Source of the DNA: Madurella fahalii | Taxonomy: Eukaryota > Ascomycota > Sordariomycetes > Sordariales | DNA: 64,000 nt | NCBI GenBank assembly: GCA_029876055.1 | Contig: CM056876.1 | Location: 3,348,001-3,412,000 of the forward strand | Direction: 5' to 3' | Shown here: positions 56,414 through 64,000 of the stretch, piece by piece | Layout of the letters: each line of letters opens with the position of its first letter | How positions within the stretch are numbered: position 1 is the first letter of the stretch | Notes under the pieces: generated by a model | What the model saw: only the letters and a program-made list of their open reading frames with translations | What the model was told of the DNA's origin: nothing | The model's database searches: none | Position numbers and translations under genes: made by a program

Positions 56414-58575
56414 GGTGAGGTTGCGTTGACGGTATTGAAGGTTGATGGCTGCTCAGCACACTCTCCAAGGCTGTTGAGACTATAGACGATACTTCGACTA
56501 GCAGTTGAAGCACCTGTCTTGGTGTCTATCTTGGGGGGAGTGGGATAATGAGGTTGCGATGTGCTGTTGGAATAGAGATGAGATGAAGCCCGGTTAGCGC
56601 GTAGTATATCGGGCTCTTACACAGAGCAGCGTCAGGTACCGGTGCAGATGTTTGCACGGAGCGGATGCGGGAAGCCCCTCACTAGCAAGCTCATGGGTAG
56701 ACGGGAGGTGGGTTAATATTTGCTATCCAAAGAGAGGGGAGGAGAGGCGAGGTGTGGTCTTTGTGGCCAGCCGGTTAGGGGTGTGTGGCTCAAGAACGGG
56801 CCAGACTCCGGGGGACGGGAGGCGCGATACGTCCACGTCGATGTCAGGAAGTGGGCGCAGTGCCAAGACCGCGGAGAAAAGTGTGGAAGGCAATGGGGTG
56901 GTCTGGCCGTGTAAAACGTCACGAAAAAATCCAGGCCTTGTCCGGCGAGTAGGGCAAATAAGAGGAAGGATGGGGGAGGGTGATCGACGCTCGATTAGCC
57001 GTCTGGGTGGAGGTCTAGGCAAAATGGGTGGGTGCTGAGAGGTCGGGGGGATGCGTTTCCCTCTGCGAAGAGATGCCGACGTTTGCGTGCCGCAGCGACT
57101 TGTGCGAATCAGATATGATCAAGGCATCTGCGTGACCGAACCGCAGGCTGGCCCAGCCAATGGCTGCTCCTACCGCCATTCCCCATTGTTACTGCGATCG
57201 CTGCAACCAGAAGCAGCCACCACAGGGCAGCCGGTCGAACGCTCTTGGAGTGGCAGGGGTGGCAGAAGATGTTGCAAGGATGGACTCGCCTAGATCTTTC
57301 GATCCAGAGCTGTCATGCATCGCCCTGCGTGTCAAGGTCGCAGAACGGTTTGCTTGGCCCGGCCGATGCGAACCAGGCCCGACGTCACGCGGCTAGCGTG
57401 AGGTATTTGCCACTGTTCGTATCGGCAACGCAATGCTCCTGTTTAGTTTTGTGGCAGCGGAGGCATCCAATTCTTCTATTTTATCAAGGTTGAACCTGCG
57501 ATCCCGAGGTCCGGGAGGAAAGAGTCTTGGCGTCGCCGTAGCTTGGATGGCCTGGTCGCCGCATCAATGGCTTTCAGATAAGAGTGGAATCGCATGAAAG
57601 TTCTGAAAATGTCGCATAGTCAGGCGTTCCAGGGCAAGTCACAGGTCCCCCACTCTACATGGGATACCCCGCCGTTCCCGAGGGGTTCCCGAGGGTTTCC
57701 CGGTTTGTCGGAAACCCGAATTCCCCGTCATGATCATGATCGGATTGATAACCCGACCAATGGCTAAGAACCGTACCTGATCCGGTTGATAGCTTCCTCC
57801 CTTGGGGACAGCCGAGCACGATGGAGTATCGGGGCGATATCTCCCGAGTGGCAAATTCGATTGTCGCAGGTGCTTGGGGAAACCTCTGACGGATAACGTT
57901 TCCTTGCTTGGGAACCTCGCCTCACTGGTCTACGGCGCCACAGAACAAGTGGCGAACTCGGCCACCGAACCGACCGGCCGGCTTCCCCAGGAATCGCTTG
58001 CAGAATTACGGGCTGATGGTGAGAACCGTGAGCTTTGGTGATATGGTGTGCGGCTCAACGGCTCTGAAGAAAAACGCATCGCGGCCCAAAAGCTTCCCCG
58101 ACAGGAGAGAGGGCCGTGTCAGCTGCCACGGACTAAGCTTCAAACAAGCGGCATCGGTAGTCGCAGTGGGTTAGCTCGGGGCCCTTCTCTATGTTAAGGT
58201 TTCAGGTCGACGCGTACAAGCTCGAAATGGCTTGTCAAACGGCTACAAGTTTCCGCCGCTCGCCGGGCAGAATGTTGCGTCCCAATAACAATACCCATCA
58301 TATTAAAAGGGCCGCCGTAATCGGATGCTATTGCTCGCTCGCGGAGGTCAAGGTTTGGATTGGATTGTGCTGATAACCAAGAGACTGCCGTGCGGGCTAG
58401 ACCGAAGCTTTGTTTTCTTTATCGTGATCTATTTTGCCTTTTGAGGGCGTGTGATTTCCTGAAGCCACCCCCGCGCCACATGCGTCCTGTAGAACCAGCC
58501 GAGCAAGGTTGGACAACATGACGGCCGGCGTTAGATTTACCGACATGACGGTAGAGCAAACAAAAACACCGACCC
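56414..58575. other. Gene-free interval
   Basis: Short frames on both strands without domains. A short direct repeat, GGTTCCCGAGGG-like, occurs near 57679-57705. Upstream of the F-box gene and downstream of the dynein light chain gene. Confidence 0.5.
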
Positions 58576-59219
58576 TTAAACAGCGATCCAGATAAGCATG
58601 ATGACGACGTCCAGGCCTTTTGCCTCGCCATCCCACTTGAAGCTCCACATACCATCCGTCTTCTCGTTCCAGTATCCGCCTGTCGCACTGTGCATGCCAC
58701 GCCGGCCAGCCTGCCCCTTCTTAGACGCCCCCTCCGCATCTGTCGAGGTTGTTGTTGGCTTGTTCAGCTGCGAGGTGGGAACTACATGTTGGACGATGGT
58801 GCTGTTGATAGCGAACTTGTAGGTCGGGGCAGAGCTACCCTGAGGCGTGGCCTCGGACATTACTGCCTTGAGCATTTTGTTCTGTGAAAGGGTGTACCTG
58901 TTAACCCAATGTTGTAGAGAAAGCTGAGTATGGATCCCAACGTACGATGATGGTCTCATTCCACTGCGCAGTCTTAGGGTGCTCGTAGAATTCGACGTTT
59001 TCAAGAACGCTATTGCACACCTATCACGGATGTCAGCTGCGTCCTGTTGGATTGTTGTAGGCAGCGGCCCGGGGGTCATCTCGACGGGGTCGACGTACAT
59101 CGTTGGCGATCTGCTCGAGGCGCTTGAGCGCAATGGGCTGTTCCGAGTCAGTCACAAATGCTCTCCGATTTCGATATTGTTATTGACCGCAGCCATACAG
59201 AATTTGTCTGGGAGGCCAT
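58576..59219 (-). CDS. Dynein light chain, Tctex1/DYNLT type
   Basis: Cytoplasmic dynein subunit that dimerises on the intermediate chain and helps cargo attachment. Exons 59219-59199, 59137-59099, 59020-58946 and 58881-58576, with introns of 61, 78 and 64 nt, give 146 residues. The chain reads from the 7-residue first exon into KRLEQIANDVCNSVLENV, then QWNETIINKMLKAVMSEA. The core beta strand YKFAINSTIVQHV follows, then the C-terminal RRGMHSATGGYWNEKTDGMW and VVIMLIWIAV typical of Tctex1. A Thr/Ser/Asp/Lys linker between strands (about residues 85-105) is longer than in animal homologues, as in other fungi. At the third intron two AG acceptors are near; the one after CCCTTTCACAG is in frame. 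The first exon is the least certain part, resting on a GTATGG donor and GAACAG acceptor. Confidence 0.86.
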
Positions 59220-59943
59220 TGTGTCTATTGGGTCCTGTCGTTGTATTGACGGGAGGATGTTGATTCTTTCCCCGGTGGTGTTTGCCGAATGTTTCGCAAT
59301 AGCCGTAACAATCGAGAATATGATTTTGTCGCTGATACGGATTCGGTGGCGAAACCGTGTGCTAGATGGGAACTAAGAACACCCAAAGGTATTTGGTTTG
59401 GTATTGCAGTTGCTGATGGTTATCGCAACGGAGAGCAGTGGTTGTGGGGTTATGCCAAGGTATTGATCCGTATTGATACCCAATCTTTGTTTTCCACGGT
59501 TATCTCGACCAAACAAACCCCCTGGCAGAAATCCGCGGATTCACCAGCCTCATGGGCGCTTGGGCCTTGTACAGCTGCTGCGGGGCAACCGACACGCGAC
59601 GCCTTCGCACGTGACTTTGTTACCTCTAACTTGCCCATGACGCAGCCCTCTGCCAGTGTGAGCCCAGGACAGACCCACGTGCCTTCCTGTGCGGGGCCAT
59701 CTAACGTGCGTTCTCATTGATCAATTGAGCTTCAACTCTTGCGCCACCGACTCGCAGCATCTCGAGCGCTTGCTGCAAGGCATAACCTCCCGAGCAACAC
59801 CAAGAGCGGGAACGTCAGTTCTATTCAGCCCTAATAAACTCCATTCCTCCGGACTGAGCGACACTGCCGAACCTACCCCACGCAGCCCGACCACGCTGTC
59901 GTTACCTTGGCCAACACTACGTTATAGATAATCCTTTCCCGCA
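59220..59943. promoter_or_regulatory. Divergent upstream region of dynein light chain and VTC1
   Basis: 724 nt between divergent starts. The VTC1-side leader has CGTTATAGATAATCC shortly before its ATG, a possible weak TATA or GATA element. Otherwise no clear motif was recognised. Confidence 0.45.
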
Positions 59944-60407
59944 ATGTCTAGCCAACCCCTTCTCCAAACCGCACCGGGTTCGTCCCCCCTCCCCCCGCAA
60001 ACTTAACCAATGTAGCGGCCTCCTCGCTAACCTGTGATGTCCGCCCACTAGGCAAGCGCATCGCCCTCCCCACGCGGGTCGAGCCCAAAGTCTTCTTCGC
60101 CAACGAACGTACCTTCCTCTCATGGCTCAACTTCACTGTGATCCTTGGCGCCCTCGCCATCGGGATGCTCAACTTTGGAGACCGTCCCGCCTTCATCTCG
60201 GCCTTCCTCTTCACGGGCGTCGCCATGGCGACCATGATTTACGCGCTCATAACGTACCACTGGCGGGCGAAGTCGATACGGGTGCGGGGCCAGGCCGGGT
60301 TCGACGACCGGTTCGGCCCGACGTTCCTGGCCATTATCCTGTTCCTGGCCGTGGTGGTCAACTTTGTGCTGAGGATCACGTACTCGTCTCAGGATCAGAA
60401 GCCTTGA
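59944..60407 (+). CDS. VTC1: Vacuolar transporter chaperone 1 (polyphosphate polymerase subunit)
   Basis: Membrane subunit of the VTC complex, which makes polyphosphate and moves it into the vacuole. Exons 59944-59977 and 60052-60407 with a 74-nt intron give 129 residues, exactly the length of yeast Vtc1. The product starts MSSQPLLQTAPGKRIALPTR and continues RVEPKVFFANERTFLSWLNF, the DUF202 signature shared by Vtc1-4. Three membrane segments follow: TVILGALAIGMLNF, FISAFLFTGVAMATMIYALITY and FLAIILFLAVVVNFVLRITY. The short basic loop YHWRAKSIRVRG lies between segments two and three. The donor GTTCGT is weaker than others in the window, but the CTAAC branch site and CACTAG acceptor are good and the phase joins correctly to a Gly codon. 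Confidence 0.94.
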
Positions 60408-60960
60408 ACAGAGGGAGAAGAGTTAAGGAGTATTTTGTTATGATGGGCCATTCGGCTTAGCAGCTAAGACGGACCATGAAGGATTGCAAGTCATGTTGGT
60501 ATTATACTCCAGAGTGTACCATTTGGACGGGATATTGTGGACTGCATGGCGTTGCATTCGCACCGGCTACTTGGGTTTCGGCATGTGATGGTTAGATTGT
60601 ACCGGAGGAAAAGAGGATGAACTGTATTTACGATTGGATCCATGCTCTTGGCGTTGTTTTCATCGGTCTCAATTCTCAAAGCACCTAGATAAATGCCATA
60701 GCACTTGATATCACGTGTTTCGACACAGCTGGGTGGTGTATTTCGCCGTTGGTTCGAATGTCTGGCGCCCGAAACTGGTTCCGAGTGGGAGGTCGGTACT
60801 GGCCTGGACGGTGGTACATTAAAGGGTGCTCTGCTTCGTCAATATGCTGGGTATCATGTGCACAGTTCAGACTCGGCGCTCCGCCGGTGCGCTTCCCCCG
60901 GGTCTAGCTCACAAAACATGGCCGTTGTGCAAAACCATAGAAAACTTCCGGCCAACCGCT
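60408..60960. other. Convergent 3' interval VTC1/Alba-like gene
   Basis: Nothing recognised beyond the 3' regions of the two flanking genes. Confidence 0.55.
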
Positions 60961-61704
60961 TCAGCCAACTAATCCCATGCTCTTCTTCCGCTGGTACTCG
61001 ATGTGTTGCTCGTTCGTTTGCAGGGAAATGTTCTTTCCGCCTCTCAGCTCGTCCAGCCGTACCCGGGAGAGTAGGACGACCATATGTGCTTTGTATCTGA
61101 CTTTTGGCGATCTGACCGCTTGTTCGTGAATGGTCGGTCGTATCGGCTCAAAGTACTCATCATCAGCGTCCTCTTCGTCATCGCGGTCGACTGCCATAAA
61201 TGTGTCCTCTACCACTGACGGATCCTCGGTCGGCTGGGACGCCTCCTCCCACATCGTCTCGCTGAGTATGTTATACTGGAACCATTTCTGATCCGCCTCG
61301 GCGATACGACGCCTGACCAATTCGGAGATGGTAATTAGCTTGCTGGAGGCAGCAGACTTGGCGCATAAGAGTACCACGCCCGGAAAGACTGTTTGATCCC
61401 ATGCGCTGAAGCGGCCAAGATGCTCTAGGGCCCGGTCGACATGCTTGCTAATGCTGGTTGAAGGCATAACCGACATCGTCTTGACCTGGAATCTGGAGTC
61501 GAGTTTGGCGAGGAGGGGTTTGTATACCTCGTGGTAAGGACTGGTAGTTGACGACTGGGGTTGTGGTTGGGGGTCTGCGGACCGCCGCTTCTTGCGGTTC
61601 GGTGCATTGCTGTCGCTGAGGAATTTCCGTTTGCCAACGGATGGGTCTGCTGCCGACGGCCGCATCGTGTCTTGGGGGGCCATGATGACCTGAGGGATCC
61701 CCAT
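60961..61704 (-). CDS. Alba-like RNA/DNA-binding protein (fungal)
   Basis: Single-exon frame of 247 residues. After a basic Ser/Pro-rich N-terminus with NRKKRRS, residues about 55-155 read YKPLLAKLDSRFQVKTMSVM, STSISKHVDRALEHL, VVLLCAKSAASSKLITISELVRRRI and then QYNILSETMWEE. This is the beta-alpha-beta-alpha-beta pattern of Alba proteins, related to the RNase P/MRP subunits Pop6/Pop7 and Rpp20/Rpp25. An acidic stretch (DRDDEEDADDEYFEPI) and a second basic patch RYKAHMVVLLSRVRLDELRGGKNI follow, ending EYQRKKSMGLVG. A role in RNase P/MRP or in RNA binding is inferred from fold type only. Met8 (61683) is an equally possible start, since GCCCCCCAAG follows it and the first seven residues are not constrained. 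Confidence 0.68.
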   Translation of the reverse strand: MGIPQVIMAPQDTMRPSAADPSVGKRKFLSDSNAPNRKKRRSADPQPQPQSSTTSPYHEVYKPLLAKLDSRFQVKTMSVMPSTSISKHVDRALEHLGRFSAWDQTVFPGVVLLCAKSAASSKLITISELVRRRIAEADQKWFQYNILSETMWEEASQPTEDPSVVEDTFMAVDRDDEEDADDEYFEPIRPTIHEQAVRSPKVRYKAHMVVLLSRVRLDELRGGKNISLQTNEQHIEYQRKKSMGLVG

Positions 61705-64000
61705 GGGGAGTTCGGGTGTTCAGATGAGCTTGCTGAAATCCGAGTACTGTCCCAGAAACTCACTTTGCGCGATTCGACACTGTGGGGTTTTATGGAGATC
61801 GCGGTTATCGATAAGAGAATAGGGAGTCGGGAACATCCGCGAAATCGATACTTGCGTACCTTACCTCTGTAAGGAATGTCGTCCTGTGAAGGTACCTTCT
61901 TTCCGTCTACAGCAAATTGGAATATAAGAAAATTTCCCGTTACTTTAGGATATTCAGTTCCCTTGAAGTGCTGCTGCTCGAAAACACTGAGTTTTACCTG
62001 AATGCGGAGCGGTCGATGCACGTACGTAACCTATAAATATGTACATCGTAAGACGGACGAAGTGAATCGCCTGATAATTTAACCGTGTCTAAACTGTATT
62101 TGACCAATCTTAGCTTTTTATAAAGACGCGATTATCGCCATTTCCTCCTGCTCTTCCCTTCTTTTTCTTGTTTATTTGTTTTCTCTTCTTTACCTTTTTC
62201 TCTCTTTCCTTTTAAATATATATATATGTGTGTATGTATATTTTTTTTCTCCATCCTATTCTCGCAGTCTCACCGACCACAAGTATCGCGCTGGATTCGC
62301 AAAGTGCAATACTGAAGTTAATGGATGAAGTAATGGATGCATCCATTTGTCCATTGTTTGCTTGCCAAGAGCTGCATGCATGATGGGCCGATTCGATGCA
62401 GCTTACTCTTATCGCGGCAGGTGCCGAGGAATTCGTATCGTTGTCCAAAACTGCCCAGAGCCCTGACTACTCGTTACTGTTGTGCGAGCAATGCAAAGAT
62501 GAATTAAATACTCAGAACTGGATGTTGAGATGAAATTAAAAACACGCTTAACTGAGTATTTCCAAACATGGTGTCTGGAAGCACTTTCTCAGAATATGGT
62601 ACCTAAAAGATTTGCGATACCGTATTGGCGTAATGTGGGGGCTGACCTGTGTATGAATTAATGTAACTATATGCGTTTAGGAACGCGCTCCTATTCTTGG
62701 TTGTGGTAAGTTAAAGCCAGGATCCTTGCCCGAAACACCTGGCGGGCTGCAGGCGGTCCTGGCTTCTGCCTCCGGAGGTGCATCAAACTGTCCACTAACA
62801 GAGGCAGTGATGCGCACCGCCCACACACACGGTGTCCACCATCCATCAACGCGACACACCCCATCTTGAAGCTTCTGACACCAGAACACATGGTGTGAGG
62901 CCTTCCACAACGCATTAGATCCGCAGAGGCAGGTTCGAGTATCAACGCACATTGTTGTTCCACCTCCAACACTACTACGTAGAGAGTTGCCAGTCTTGGC
63001 CTCCCTGGTTGTGGAAGAGTTTTGTGACCGGGCCGTCCGACTGCGTCTTCTTTGATCGAGGCTCTCGCATTCCTCTCTTTTCTGGCCGCGAACCGGGTCG
63101 CAGCTCAGGTGCTGTGCCAAATAGGCGCTCCACTTCTTCCCCATGCCTCCCTCATCCTCTGGCCAATCAGATCCGTGTCGGGGCCTTTCCAGATCGCTGC
63201 TTGGCCGTGGTCCGGGCGGCGCCCGTCACTTGGGCCCCTGCCCCCTACCCACCTGCCCCCCTTGCATTCATTTTGCCCCCAAACAATTTCTCCCGTCGGT
63301 CGGCGGGCGCAGCGTCTCCCCTTACAACCCGCGTGACAGCGCCCATCACCCCCAAACTCTCAATCAACTTGCAACCAACTCCCACCCAGTCTCACCAAAA
63401 CCACGCAGAGCGCAGCGCGATCGACCGGTTTTCTTCGCATTTCCCACTTCGCGCGCTCATTTCTTCGTTTTATTTCGCAAGCGCTCTTTTTAATATTTTG
63501 GGCGACGCCGTCGAGACTTTCACTAGCTCTCGCGCCTTCCTTTGCCGCTATTTCTTTGCTGGGCAGCCCGTCACAGCAGGGCGTCGCGACTGTTGCGCAG
63601 CACCGAGAGAGAGAGTAGTGGCACGGTTTGCCTCTCTGGCCTGGGGGACGGCCACATCAGCCAGCAGCACCGGCTCCACTTTGGCCTCGCACACCGCGCA
63701 ATCCCGACTTGGCTGAGCTGCCTGGTTATCCGAGCGCCCGGACCACCTTTGACTCACGGGCCCACCTGACCGCAGCCCGGACTGTTACGTCAGCCTTGGC
63801 TGTCCGACCGTGCCGTTGTGCCATTTCTGGACCGCCCCCTTTTCCCGCGCCTTGGCCCCTCCCCCGGACGACGCTATTGCTGCCTTGCGACATCGTGACT
63901 GACGGAACGCCTTAAAGCTCCATAACCGCCGCTCACCTTCCCCCTCCCCCCTTGCCCGACGTTTGTCTATTCTGACATTCGCGGGCGTTGTTCTCTCGAC
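61705..64000. other. Right-end region, probably promoter and leader of a gene beyond the window
   Basis: From 61.7 to 62.7 kb it is AT-rich, with pyrimidine tracts near 62,140-62,225 and a TATATATATATG patch near 62,217. From about 63.0 kb it becomes strongly pyrimidine-rich and GC-rich on the plus strand, as in long leaders of fungal regulatory genes. The open frame at 62952-63716 has no domain and skewed Pro/Ser/Arg/Ala composition, so I treat it as leader. Confidence 0.45.

Noticed and set aside
62952..63716. 254-codon open frame near the right edge
   Set aside because: Skewed Pro/Ser/Ala/Arg content from pyrimidine-rich DNA, with no domain; treated as leader.

Overview
The window looks like nuclear DNA of a filamentous ascomycete, most likely Sordariomycetes and perhaps Sordariales. 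Its genes are cut by short introns (about 48-170 nt, one of 727 nt) with GTRNGT-type donors, CTAAC/CTGAC branch sites and YAG acceptors. Coding DNA is GC-rich. The gene set is typical of filamentous fungi: an 8-cysteine GPI-anchored wall protein, a C2H2 plus fungal-specific transcription factor, an F-box orphan and a ferric reductase. No operons, CRISPR arrays, rRNA or convincing tRNA genes were seen. All exon models come from reading splice signals and keeping protein families intact; no transcript data were available.

Layout. 1-15.8 kb is sparse: a mitochondrial-type lipase (-), an orphan serine/proline-rich membrane protein interrupted by one in-frame UAG (+), and a ferric reductase (+). 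15.8-25 kb holds four genes: a CBM48 (AMPK-type glycogen-binding) protein with two single-base frameshifts, a RING protein of the RNF10/Mag2 family, a hydrophilin-like stress protein, and a GPI-anchored Cys-rich protein (-). 27-45 kb is a housekeeping block: a small conserved nuclear-type protein (-), ISWI remodelling ATPase (+), eIF3i (-), mitochondrial/cytosolic C1-tetrahydrofolate synthase (+), and a 1,317-residue zinc-finger transcription factor (-). 45.2-52.4 kb is a 7-kb stretch with no gene I can support. 52.4-61.7 kb holds choline-phosphate cytidylyltransferase (-), an F-box protein (-), Tctex1 dynein light chain (-), VTC1 (+) and an Alba-like protein (-). The last 2.3 kb looks like a promoter or leader for a gene beyond the edge.

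The genes are unrelated in pathway. The links are positional: eIF3i/C1-THF synthase and dynein light chain/VTC1 are divergent pairs that may share promoters.

The best candidate for something undescribed is the gene at 7,057-8,727. Its reading frame passes through a UAG followed directly by CAACTA, which fits the CARYYA context of tobamovirus-type stop-codon readthrough. The frame beyond the stop continues a coiled coil and then encodes the only hydrophobic membrane segments. This would give a soluble and a membrane-anchored product from one mRNA. Other points are two C6-tract frameshifts in the CBM48 gene, an in-frame intron that controls the last zinc ligand of the transcription factor, and a possible dual-start, dual-location C1-THF synthase.
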